The notes under the pieces: model-generated
What the model was told of the DNA's origin: nothing
Databases searched by the model: none
The model's input: only the letters and a program-made list of their open reading frames with translations
Source: an uncultured Eubacteriales bacterium
Lineage (GTDB): Bacteria; Bacillota; Clostridia; Oscillospirales; CAG-272
DNA: 25,248 bases
Assembly: GCA_958414825.1 (NCBI GenBank)
Contig: CATYXQ010000027.1
Location: 1-25,248 of the forward strand
Direction of reading: 5' to 3'
In this document: piece after piece, positions 7,127 to 13,654 of the stretch
Position numbering within the stretch: the first letter of the stretch is position 1
Layout of the letters: each line of letters opens with the position of its first letter
Translations under genes and position numbers: made by a program

Positions 7127-7348
7127 TTACTGGCAATTGCGCCGTGGAAAAAGACGCCGGATACGAATTGCGGAAATCTGCGGCGGAAGACTTTTGGTCA
7201 TTGCGCCGTTATATAAAATACTGACGATATCGCCGACAGAAAAGCATCGAGTATCATTTGTGTTTACGACAACGCTTTGAAAATTGGCACGATCTCGGAC
7301 AAGTAATTGGTTTGGCCGCACTTCTTGAACCATCGCAATCATGATCAT
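7127..7348 (-). CDS. Small hypothetical protein, 73 aa, beta-rich
   Basis: A strong AGGAGGTG lies eight bases before the ATG at 7348, so this is a real gene. The product alternates hydrophobic residues in short beta-like strands: VRPNQLLVRD, SVVVNT, FSVGDIVSILYNGAMT, then SLPPQISAIRIRRL. The F-x-V/x-G-D-x-V-x-I pattern and the size suggest an OB-like small barrel. The motif YNGAMTxSxPPQISA looks like a short uncharacterised clostridial family from memory; I cannot confirm this or give it a name. It is divergent from the recombinase module. No catalytic residues or membrane segment are visible. Confidence 0.75.
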   Translation of the reverse strand: MIMIAMVQEVRPNQLLVRDRANFQSVVVNTNDTRCFSVGDIVSILYNGAMTKSLPPQISAIRIRRLFPRRNCQ

Positions 7349-7394
7349 TGTTTTGCACCTCCTGTATCAGATTATGATGAGGTACCTGATATGT

Positions 7395-7400
7395 GTTATA
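7395..7400 (-). promoter_or_regulatory. Possible extended -10 for the 73-aa gene
   Basis: On the minus strand TGCTATAAC (TGn-TATAAC) lies about 47 bases before the ATG. The -35 region is poor. Confidence 0.3.
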
Positions 7401-7465
7401 GCATACAAATCGTTTTGCAGTCATGTATAAGAGCGCCGTTCATATAATTTACAGAGGTGAAACGG

Positions 7466-7597
7466 ATGACAGCGTATACAGATAGCAAAGGACACACGTA
7501 TAAGGTTATCCAAATTTGCATTACAGATGAAGAACAGAGAGAGGAAACAGAAGTGCAAATTTTGGAACAATTATATCAAATTTTTTTACATAGATAG
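7466..7597 (+). CDS. Small hypothetical protein (43 aa) preceding the serine recombinase
   Basis: A short frame with a good GAGGTG six bases before the ATG, ending in TAG at 7595-7597. The product starts MTAYTDSKGHTYKVIQICIT and continues as a charged, probably helical tail (DEEQREETEVQILEQLYQIF). It lies 28 bases upstream of the recombinase start and is likely co-transcribed with it. Small genes at this position in clostridial recombinase modules can act as accessory factors, but here that is only inference. It is the only gene I call in this window with a TAG stop, and it contains one copy of the ATTTGCRTTACA motif. Confidence 0.5.
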   Translation: MTAYTDSKGHTYKVIQICITDEEQREETEVQILEQLYQIFLHR

Positions 7598-7625
7598 ACT
7601 TGAAATAGATTGGAAAGGAGATAAA

Positions 7626-9152
7626 TTGTTGGCGATCGCGTTATATTCCCGGAAATCCGTTGAACGCGAAAACAGCGTCTCTTGTGCAACGCAGCTTGAA
7701 TACTGCCGTTCGATGTTAAAACCGGATGAAAAAGAAGAAAAAATTTATACATTTGTGGACAATGGCTTTTCCGGCGGAAATACGAACAGAACGGATTTTC
7801 AAAGAATGATGCAAATGATACGCAAGGGAAAATTAAAAAAAGTGATTGTTTATCGGCTCGATCGTATTAGCAGAAGTCTTTCCGATTTTGTCGGAATCTT
7901 GCAAACTTTCAAAGAATATAATGTACAGTTTGTTTCCTCGCAGGAAACCTTTGATACGAGTTCTCCTTATGGCGAAATGATTGTAAAAATTCTTATGGTT
8001 TTTGCCGAATTTGAAAGACAGTCGATTATTGAACGCGTTAAACAGGCATATGACCACCGCAGCAAAATGGGACTTTATATGGGAGGCAGGCGCCCATACG
8101 GATTCATTGCAACAGATACGATTGTTCACGGTATCAAGACAAAGATGTTTGTTCCGCAGTCAGAAGAAGCCGAACAAATCAAATATTTGTTTGAAACGTA
8201 TGCGTTTGAGAATATCTCCTTGCGTCGGTTGATGGATAGCCTGATTGAAAAGGGCATTTTGCCAACCGCTGGAAATTGGTCAACTGCTAAGGTATCCGCC
8301 ATTCTTAAAAATCCCATTTATGTAAGAGCAGATAATGCTGTATTTGAATATTTTAAACAACAGAACACATGCATTGTCAGCGACATAAAAGAATTTGACG
8401 GTGTTCACGGCCTGCAAATCTATGGAAAAAGTACGCATGATTTTAATGGAGACTGGTCGGATATCAAAGCTGTGGTTATGCGCCACGAGGGGCTTGTATC
8501 GTCTCAAACATGGTTACTGTGTCAAAAAAAGTTGAAACAAAATAAGCAGATCGGCAAAGCAATGAGCAATACGACAAGCTGGCTCGGCGGCAAAATTGTG
8601 TGTGAAAAATGCGGGCGAACCATGACGGTAACCAAGGGCGGGCGACGTCTTGACGGCACACAAACACGTTATTTTCATTGTACTGGAAAATTCCACAGCC
8701 GTATTTGTCAAGGTCCGGATGTGACACTGTATGCAGAAAGTCTTGAAAATATGGCCGATAAGCTGATTTCGGACAAGTTATTGCATTTAAAAAGATGTCG
8801 CATTCATCTTTCAACTGATGATACAAACAAAATCAATCTTTTAAAAAATCGTCTGAGTGAAATCAAAGCAGCGCAGGATAGGCTTGTTTCTATGATGTTG
8901 AACAAAGAAACCGGGAGGGAAATGATGCAGCTTATGAATGAAAAGGCACAGGAGCTTGCAGGGGAAAAAACGATTATTCAAAAGAAGATCGTATATTTGG
9001 AAAACAGGGAGAGTGAACATATCAGCGGTATTGAATTGTCTCGTCAATGGGCAGATGCGACGGCAGAACAAAAAAGGGCGGCGGTCAGTATTTTGATACA
9101 TAAAATTCTGATTCGTGAGGATGGAACTGTAGAGGTTATGTGGACGATTTAA
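7626..9152 (+). CDS. Large serine recombinase (resolvase N-terminal domain, recombinase domain, zinc ribbon)
   Basis: A 508-aa large serine recombinase. The catalytic serine is Ser11 in ALYSRKS. The resolvase core continues with VDNGFSGGNTNRTDFQ, VYRLDRISRS and MVFAEFERQSIIERVKQ. The recombinase domain follows (GRRPYGF, SLRRLMDSL, VSAILKNPIYV), then a zinc ribbon with Cys326, Cys329, Cys352 and Cys361, then a C-terminal coiled coil. Two adjacent TTG codons (7626, 7629) follow AAAGGAG, and either may be the start. Such enzymes integrate and excise phages or conjugative elements, or invert DNA. No other phage or conjugation gene is nearby, so it may be a remnant or the controller of a small local switch. 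Confidence 0.93.
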   Translation: MLAIALYSRKSVERENSVSCATQLEYCRSMLKPDEKEEKIYTFVDNGFSGGNTNRTDFQRMMQMIRKGKLKKVIVYRLDRISRSLSDFVGILQTFKEYNVQFVSSQETFDTSSPYGEMIVKILMVFAEFERQSIIERVKQAYDHRSKMGLYMGGRRPYGFIATDTIVHGIKTKMFVPQSEEAEQIKYLFETYAFENISLRRLMDSLIEKGILPTAGNWSTAKVSAILKNPIYVRADNAVFEYFKQQNTCIVSDIKEFDGVHGLQIYGKSTHDFNGDWSDIKAVVMRHEGLVSSQTWLLCQKKLKQNKQIGKAMSNTTSWLGGKIVCEKCGRTMTVTKGGRRLDGTQTRYFHCTGKFHSRICQGPDVTLYAESLENMADKLISDKLLHLKRCRIHLSTDDTNKINLLKNRLSEIKAAQDRLVSMMLNKETGREMMQLMNEKAQELAGEKTIIQKKIVYLENRESEHISGIELSRQWADATAEQKRAAVSILIHKILIREDGTVEVMWTI

Positions 9153-9203
9153 AATTGTTATTGCATGTATGAATGATATGCGGCAAAAAAATTCTATAAT
9201 ATA

Positions 9204-9232
9204 TTGAAAAAATAAAAAACATGTGGTATAAT
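9204..9232 (+). promoter_or_regulatory. Sigma-A-type promoter of the DUF134-NifX / superoxide reductase operon
   Basis: TTGAAA (9204-9209), 17-bp spacer, TATAAT (9227-9232) with an upstream TGG extended -10. It lies 35 bases before the DUF134 start. Confidence 0.8.
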
Positions 9233-9267
9233 CGGTATATGCCGAAAACAAATCAGGGAGAAAGTCT

Positions 9268-10044
9268 ATGCCGAGACCACAGCGATGCCGAAAAATTTGC
9301 AGCAAACCGGTTTTTACGGTTTTTTCACCGGATGCTGCGATATCTATGAAGTCTGTTGAACTGGCATTTGATGAGTTTGAAGTTATCCGGCTTGTGGATT
9401 TGGAAAAGCAAACGCATGAACAATGTGCAAGGCAGATGGAGATTTCGCGTTCTACGGTAACCGAGATATATGAAAGTGCAAGAGAAAAAATTGCAAGCAG
9501 TATTGTTAACGGTTATCGTTTAACTATAAGCGGAGGGCATTATCGGTTTTGCAACGGAAATTCCAAATGGTGCTCGAAAAAGCATTGCGAAAAACAAAAT
9601 TCTGAAAATACAGAGAATATGATTATAAAAGGAGGTACAATTATGAGAATTGCAGTAACCTATGAAAACGGAGAGATTTTTCAACATTTCGGTCATACCG
9701 AACAATTCAAATTTTATGATGTAGAGGAGGGCAAGATTGTTTCTTCCAAGATTGTCGATACAAACGGGAGCGGTCATGGCGCTTTGGCGGGCTTCTTGGT
9801 TGCAAATAAAGCCGATGTGCTGATTTGCGGCGGCATTGGAGGCGGCGCACAGACGACGCTTGCAACAGCGGGAATCCAATTGTACGGCGGCGTATCCGGA
9901 AGCGCTGATGATGCTGTCGATGCGCTTTTGGCGAATACGCTTTCATTTAATCCGGATGTACATTGCGATCACCATGATCACGAGCATGACGGTGAAGCGC
10001 ATACTTGCGGTGAACATGGTTGCGGAAAACACAGTTGTCATTAA
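9268..10044 (+). CDS. DUF134 (UPF0251) HTH protein fused to a NifX/NifB-like iron-molybdenum cofactor-binding domain
   Basis: A 258-aa fusion. Residues 1-95 are a DUF134 DNA-binding module (MPRPQRCRKI start, FDEFEVIRLVDLE, then an HTH at MEISRSTVTEIYESAREKI). Residues 126-230 are a dinitrogenase iron-molybdenum cofactor-binding domain (RIAVTYENGEIFQHFGHTEQ, DVLICGGIGGGAQ). The last 27 residues form a His/Cys-rich tail (HCDHHDHEHD, then CGEHGCGKHSCH) suited to metal binding. No nif genes are present, so a role in metal or Fe-S homeostasis is more likely than nitrogen fixation. The joint contains GGAGGT followed by ATG 9643, so the second domain could also be made alone. The superoxide reductase gene follows by 24 bases. 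Confidence 0.88.
   Translation: MPRPQRCRKICSKPVFTVFSPDAAISMKSVELAFDEFEVIRLVDLEKQTHEQCARQMEISRSTVTEIYESAREKIASSIVNGYRLTISGGHYRFCNGNSKWCSKKHCEKQNSENTENMIIKGGTIMRIAVTYENGEIFQHFGHTEQFKFYDVEEGKIVSSKIVDTNGSGHGALAGFLVANKADVLICGGIGGGAQTTLATAGIQLYGGVSGSADDAVDALLANTLSFNPDVHCDHHDHEHDGEAHTCGEHGCGKHSCH
9631..9645 (+). promoter_or_regulatory. Internal ribosome binding site and start for a stand-alone NifX-like domain
   Basis: GGAGGT (9631-9636), six-base spacer, ATG 9643, in frame inside the fusion. This near-ideal Shine-Dalgarno lies exactly at the domain boundary and would give a 133-aa NifX-like product. Confidence 0.55.
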
Positions 10045-10068
10045 ATCGTTTATTGGAAGGATTTTATT

Positions 10069-10443
10069 ATGGAACAGAAATTTTATATTTGTGAGCATTG
10101 CGGAAATATCGTTGCAATGGTAAAGAATCAGGGGGTGCCTGTGATGTGCTGCGGTCAAAAAATGACGGAACTTGTTCCCGGTACCACAGAAGCTTCTATA
10201 GAAAAGCATATACCTGTTTACGAAATAAAGGACAATCAGGTTTTTGTAACCGTGGGAGAGGTAGAGCATCCTATGCTTCCCGAACATTATATTGAGTGGA
10301 TATCTTTGCAAACCAAATTTGGGAATCAACGAAAGGCTTTAAAACCCGGTGATAAACCGAAGGTCTGCTTTGCTATTTGTGAAGACGATGCCGTGGAAGC
10401 AGTCTATGCGTATTGTAATATCCATAGTCTTTGGAAAGCGTAA
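10069..10443 (+). CDS. Desulfoferrodoxin / superoxide reductase
   Basis: A 124-aa two-domain superoxide reductase that reduces superoxide to peroxide without making oxygen, a standard defence in anaerobes. The N-terminal desulforedoxin centre has Cys8, Cys11, Cys27 and Cys28 (YICEHCGN, VMCCGQ). The catalytic Fe centre has His47, His67, His73, Cys116 and His119 (EKHIPVYE, EHPMLPEHYIEWI, YCNIHSLW), with the conserved Glu45-Lys46 beside it. It follows the DUF134-NifX gene by 24 bases behind GGAAGGA and probably shares its promoter. The product, hydrogen peroxide, could be a substrate for peroxidases; a catalase-like CotJC is encoded convergently next door. Confidence 0.96.
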   Translation: MEQKFYICEHCGNIVAMVKNQGVPVMCCGQKMTELVPGTTEASIEKHIPVYEIKDNQVFVTVGEVEHPMLPEHYIEWISLQTKFGNQRKALKPGDKPKVCFAICEDDAVEAVYAYCNIHSLWKA

Positions 10444-10470
10444 TTCGGTTTTAATATTTAAAGATAAAAT

Positions 10471-10500
10471 GTGTCGAAGTGTTTTCTTCGGCACTTTTTT
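10471..10500. terminator. Bidirectional terminator between superoxide reductase and cotJC
   Basis: A 9-bp stem (GTGTCGAAG / CTTCGGCAC, one G-U) with a 6-nt loop. It is followed by TTTTTT on the plus strand and ATTTTATCTTT on the minus strand. Confidence 0.85.
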
Positions 10501-10504
10501 AATG

Positions 10505-10538
10505 AATCAAGGCCACCGACTTGTTTGTGGCCTTGATT
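10505..10538. other. Hairpin overlapping the 3' end of cotJC
   Basis: An 11-bp perfect stem (AATCAAGGCCA / TGGCCTTGATT) with a 12-nt loop, followed by TATTTTTGTTTG on the plus strand. It may be a second terminator for plus-strand transcription. On the minus strand it covers the last codons of cotJC. Confidence 0.55.
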
Positions 10539-11091
10539 TATTTTTGTTTGAATGAGACAGATTTGCATCGCCGAATCTTTGGAAATGGACAACTTCACGC
10601 GCGCGAAGAAATTTGATGGGCTCTCGGACGTCGGGATCATCCACCAGTCGCAGGATGTTGTCGTATGTGGTACGTGCTTTTTGCTCTGCTGCAAGATCCT
10701 CGCACAAGTCTGTGATAACATCTCCTTTAGATTGGAAATACGTTGCGGAAAAGGGAACACCGGCTGCGCTTTGCGGATAAATTCCGGTAGTATGATCGAC
10801 AAAATACGTATCAAATCCGGAAGCTTTGATTTCTTCAGGCGACAAATTCCTGGTTAACTGATACAGAATTGCGGATATCATTTCCAAATGTGCTAATTCC
10901 TCAGTGCCAACATCGGTCAATATACCTACGACTTCGTTATATGGCATGGCATAGCGTTGATTTAAATAGCGCATTGAGGCTGCAAGCTCGCCGTCGGGAC
11001 CTCCGAGCTGACTGATAATCACTTTCGCGGCTCTCGGATCCGCGTTTTTAATTTTTACGGGGAATTCAAGTTTTTTATCGTAAATCCACAT
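10507..11091 (-). CDS. cotJC: Spore coat protein CotJC (manganese-catalase family)
   Basis: A 194-aa four-helix-bundle protein of the Mn-catalase superfamily, part of the forespore coat in Bacillus and Clostridia. Dimanganese ligand candidates are Glu35, Glu65 with His68 (GTEELAHLEMI), Glu136 (AAEQKARTTYDN) and Glu166 with His169 (REVVHFQRFGDA), so catalase chemistry looks possible. The start at 11091 overlaps the cotJB stop (TAATG), so the two are coupled. The last dozen residues (from KNKSRPQTS) are encoded by a hairpin and look like an extension beyond the conserved end. Confidence 0.95.
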   Translation of the reverse strand: MWIYDKKLEFPVKIKNADPRAAKVIISQLGGPDGELAASMRYLNQRYAMPYNEVVGILTDVGTEELAHLEMISAILYQLTRNLSPEEIKASGFDTYFVDHTTGIYPQSAAGVPFSATYFQSKGDVITDLCEDLAAEQKARTTYDNILRLVDDPDVREPIKFLRAREVVHFQRFGDANLSHSNKNKSRPQTSRWP

Positions 11092-11360
11092 TAGTTGGCC
11101 TCGCTTTCCCAAGGCCACGGGCCTTGTATCCATTGCCAGGAATCATTGTTTACATCAGAAAACATGGTCAACGGACCGTATTTTTCTTCAAATTCATGTG
11201 TGCATTTCATATAGTTATCGCGTTGACGGTTAAAATAGTCGAGGGCTTTCCGGCAATTTGGATGTCCGTCCAAATATAAGCCAGCTTCGATCATGGCAAA
11301 TCCGTGCTGCTGTACTTTGCGAAGCATTCTGGAACGTCCGTTACAATTCATATTACCCAT
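11091..11360 (-). CDS. cotJB: Spore coat protein CotJB
   Basis: An 89-aa protein, close to the usual length. Conserved features visible are MLRKVQQHGFAMIEAGLYLD, then HPNCRKALDYF, EFEEKYGPLT and a Trp-rich end (SWQWIQGPWPWE). The ATG at 11360 follows AGGGAGGT by seven bases. It overlaps the final codons of cotJA by eight bases and its own stop overlaps the cotJC start, so the three genes are translationally linked. In Bacillus the CotJ proteins sit in the inner coat and CotJA and CotJC depend on each other for assembly. CotJB's exact role is unknown. Confidence 0.93.
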   Translation of the reverse strand: MGNMNCNGRSRMLRKVQQHGFAMIEAGLYLDGHPNCRKALDYFNRQRDNYMKCTHEFEEKYGPLTMFSDVNNDSWQWIQGPWPWESEAN

Positions 11361-11661
11361 TTCTGCGACCTCCCTGGCATTTCGGTCCAAAGAAAGGTTT
11401 GTCAAGTTCTTTAAAAATTGTTCCTTGCATAAATCCTTCCTCTTCATTGTAAAGATTTTGCCAGAATTGTTCCGGGGAATAAACCATTGCAAGCTATACT
11501 CCGTTTGTAATGGTTTCATTTTCAGGTTCATATGGGCAGGATGGGGCTTCCTGATGCTCCATTGTCGGTACGGCACAGTTTTGCTGCATCATGCGCTCCA
11601 AAATGGACGGATCCAGACGATCGCGCGGTGTGCCGTAGTTGTTCGCATTCATTCTATACAT
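11353..11661 (-). CDS. cotJA: Spore coat protein CotJA, interrupted by an in-frame amber codon
   Basis: The frame runs from ATG 11661 (or 11652) through MNANNYGTPRDRLDPSILER to EPENETITNGV, meets TAG at 11496-11494, and continues in the same frame for 46 codons (LAMVYSPEQFWQNLY, then GTIFKELDKPFFGP) to TAA at 11353. The second part is the conserved CotJA core, and its end overlaps the cotJB start by eight bases. Either TAG is read through, or translation restarts at ATG 11487 two codons later (GGAG lies 11 bases upstream), or the gene has just died. The start has only a weak AAAGG, 16 bases away. It is probably transcribed in the mother cell, as in Bacillus. Confidence 0.8.
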
Positions 11662-11713
11662 ATCGTATTTTACGAAACCTTTCGTTGTTGGTATTGAGCA
11701 TAAGCTCACTATA

Positions 11714-11721
11714 ATTTTATG
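11714..11721 (-). promoter_or_regulatory. Possible sigma-E-type -10 for the cotJ operon
   Basis: CATAAAAT on the minus strand matches seven of eight positions of the sigma-E -10 consensus CATACAAT, 52 bases before the cotJA ATG. The -35 match is poor. In Bacillus cotJ is sigma-E dependent. Confidence 0.35.
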
Positions 11722-11812
11722 CATTTTAGAGAATTCGGACATTTCTGCATAAAAATCTCCATATGGGAAAAAATTATCACAGAACATACTATCTATTTCA
11801 AGGAGAAAAACA

Positions 11813-13057
11813 ATGAAAAATAAAATCCGATTGATTCTGGTTTCGATTTTAGTTCTGGCAATGACGCTTGGCGCTTCGGCCGCAATTGTTTCACCTGCGC
11901 TGAATATACTGGCAAAACAGCACGCAATGATTAAGAGCGGTTTGGTATACAGCGACATTTATTTTTCCGAGCAGGATTTCATGAAATGCCTTGGCTTGCC
12001 TTCGGTTTCTTCGGTGACGGTGTCCTCTTTGCCACAGTCATCGGACGGCACGCTGAAGCTTGGAACTTTGAATATCACAGAGGGGCAGTCGATTAAAAGT
12101 GAATATTTGTCCCTTTTGCGCTTTGTTCCCTCGAATGATCAAATTGAATATACCAGCTTTAATTTTGAGTATAACGGAACTGAGATTCCCTGTACGTTAA
12201 AGCTTTTGGATTCAATTAATTATGCGCCTGCTTTTGCTGGAGATGAAGAACGCATTTCAACCTATCGCAATGTTTCATATTTCGGTACGCTCGGCGCTGC
12301 CGATCCCGAAGGAGACCCTTTAGATTTTCAGGTCATTTCCTATCCGACAAAGGGAACGCTGACCATCACAGATTCGATGCGCGGAAGCTTTAAATATACG
12401 CCCGCCTCCGGATTTGTAGGTGATGACAAATTTGTCGTAGTGGTTCGGGATGCATATGGAAATTATTCATCTGCGCAGACCGTATCCGTCAATGTCAATA
12501 AAACATCGGTGAGCTTTACGGATACAAAGGGGCATTGGTGTGAAAATGCCGCGCTGTCACTCTATGAGGCCGGTATTGCGGACGCTATGCGTTATCAGAA
12601 CGGACTGGTATTTTGCCCTGACGACAGCATGAGTCGTGAAGAATTTATCACTATGGTTATGAAAACTCTGGATATTCAGACGCTTACGGATACCGATACC
12701 TCTTTTGCCGACAATTATAAAATCAGCATTGAATACCGACCGTATATAGCCACCGCACAACGAATGGGTTATGTAAACGGAAGTGAACAAGATGGTTTGG
12801 TTTATTTTAACCCGCAGGACAGTATTACCAAAGCCGAAGCTGCCGTGCTTATTAACAACATTTTGGAACTCGAAGAGGGAAGCGCGGTCAGTGTCTTTGC
12901 TGATGATTCTGTTATACCGGTATGGGCGCGCAGCGCCATTTATGCGCTGACCGGGGCAGGTGTATTCAACGGTGACGGCGCGGGTGTAATTGCACCGTCG
13001 GCTATTTTAAATCGAGCGCAGACTGTACAGATGCTTTATAATCTGACCGAAAAATAA
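11813..13057 (+). CDS. Secreted S-layer homology (SLH) protein with a cadherin-like Ig domain
   Basis: A 414-aa exported protein. A signal peptide occupies about residues 1-24 (MKNKIRLILVSILVLAMTLG, cleavage after an Ala-rich end). Residues about 145-236 form a tandem-Ig/cadherin-like domain (AADPEGDPLDFQVI, GTLTI, FKYTPASGFVGDDKFVV). Three SLH repeats follow: FTDTKGHWCENAALSLYEAG, YRPYIATAQRMGYVNG and VWARSAIYALTGAGVFNGDG. SLH repeats normally anchor proteins to pyruvylated cell-wall polymers. The region 25-140 is not recognised. The ATG follows AAGGAG. The gene is divergent from cotJ with a 150-bp shared upstream region, so sporulation-time expression is conceivable but unproven. Confidence 0.9.
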   Translation: MKNKIRLILVSILVLAMTLGASAAIVSPALNILAKQHAMIKSGLVYSDIYFSEQDFMKCLGLPSVSSVTVSSLPQSSDGTLKLGTLNITEGQSIKSEYLSLLRFVPSNDQIEYTSFNFEYNGTEIPCTLKLLDSINYAPAFAGDEERISTYRNVSYFGTLGAADPEGDPLDFQVISYPTKGTLTITDSMRGSFKYTPASGFVGDDKFVVVVRDAYGNYSSAQTVSVNVNKTSVSFTDTKGHWCENAALSLYEAGIADAMRYQNGLVFCPDDSMSREEFITMVMKTLDIQTLTDTDTSFADNYKISIEYRPYIATAQRMGYVNGSEQDGLVYFNPQDSITKAEAAVLINNILELEEGSAVSVFADDSVIPVWARSAIYALTGAGVFNGDGAGVIAPSAILNRAQTVQMLYNLTEK

Positions 13058-13066
13058 TTCGCAACC

Positions 13067-13103
13067 TAACACCCCGTTTAGCGTATGCTGATACGGGGTG
13101 TTA
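13067..13103 (+). promoter_or_regulatory. Perfect hairpin sequestering the sodC ribosome binding site
   Basis: An 11-bp perfect stem (TAACACCCCGT / ACGGGGTGTTA) with a 15-nt loop. The right arm contains the GGGGTG that serves as Shine-Dalgarno for the ATG at 13107 and ends three bases before it. No T tract follows, so it does not look like a terminator. Confidence 0.65.
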
Positions 13104-13106
13104 ATT

Positions 13107-13580
13107 ATGTATATTCATTATGACGGTAAAGAATATGAGAGAGTAGACGCTGCAGCGATTATAAAGGGTTCAGCGTCTTTCCCGAAAATCAACGGCCTTG
13201 TGCGGTTTTATCAAACGGATAACGGCGTGTACATTGTGACGTCGGTGACCGGTTTGCCAAAAGGCGGCGGCGCGTGTGATTCTCCGATTTTTGCTATGCA
13301 TATCCACGATGGAGATTCCTGCGCTGAAAACGGCACGGAACCTTTTCCGTTTACCGGCACGCATTTCAACCCGAATGATTGTGCGCATCCGGAACATGCC
13401 GGCGATTTACCGCCGTTGTTTGGTTGCCACGGAATCGCGATGTCGGCAGTACTTACGGATCGTTTCACGGTTTCCGATATTTTGGGAAAAACGGTTGTAA
13501 TTCATGAGCGCGCAGATGATTTCAAAAGACAGCCGTCGGGTGATTCTGGCGCAAAGATTGCCTGCGGTGTGATACAGTAA
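13107..13580 (+). CDS. Cu/Zn superoxide dismutase family protein
   Basis: A 157-aa protein with the full set of Cu/Zn-SOD metal ligands. Copper: His65, His67 (FAMHIHDGD), His86 (GTHFNP) and His133 (VVIHERADD). Zinc: His86, His94, His97 and Asp100 (CAHPEHAGDLPPL). The C-terminal GDSGAKIACGVI matches the family end, with Lys150 where animal enzymes have the superoxide-guiding Arg and Cys153 for the structural disulphide. No signal peptide is present, although most bacterial SodC proteins are exported. The ATG at 13107 follows GGGGTG, which is buried in a hairpin. A GTG at 13098 is in frame but would lie inside that stem. Confidence 0.92.
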   Translation: MYIHYDGKEYERVDAAAIIKGSASFPKINGLVRFYQTDNGVYIVTSVTGLPKGGGACDSPIFAMHIHDGDSCAENGTEPFPFTGTHFNPNDCAHPEHAGDLPPLFGCHGIAMSAVLTDRFTVSDILGKTVVIHERADDFKRQPSGDSGAKIACGVIQ

Positions 13581-13597
13581 GCGCCTTTGCAGATAAA

Positions 13598-13638
13598 AAC
13601 AGCGGGAGAAATTTTCTTAGAAAATTTCTCCCGCTGTT
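13598..13638 (-). terminator. Terminator of the aryl-acid operon
   Basis: A 19-bp perfect stem with a TTA loop (13598-13616 with 13620-13638), followed on the minus strand by TTTTTATC. It lies 17 bases after the ACT-domain gene and may also stop sodC transcription from the other side. Confidence 0.9.
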
Positions 13639-13654
13639 GCCGCTGCGTATAATC

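Noticed and set aside
7443..7448. TATAAT before the 43-aa small gene
   Set aside because: No -35 at a suitable distance, and transcription would start on the ribosome binding site.
11785..11792. CATACTAT as a sigma-E promoter for the SLH gene
   Set aside because: The start site would fall at the Shine-Dalgarno sequence and no -35 element matches.
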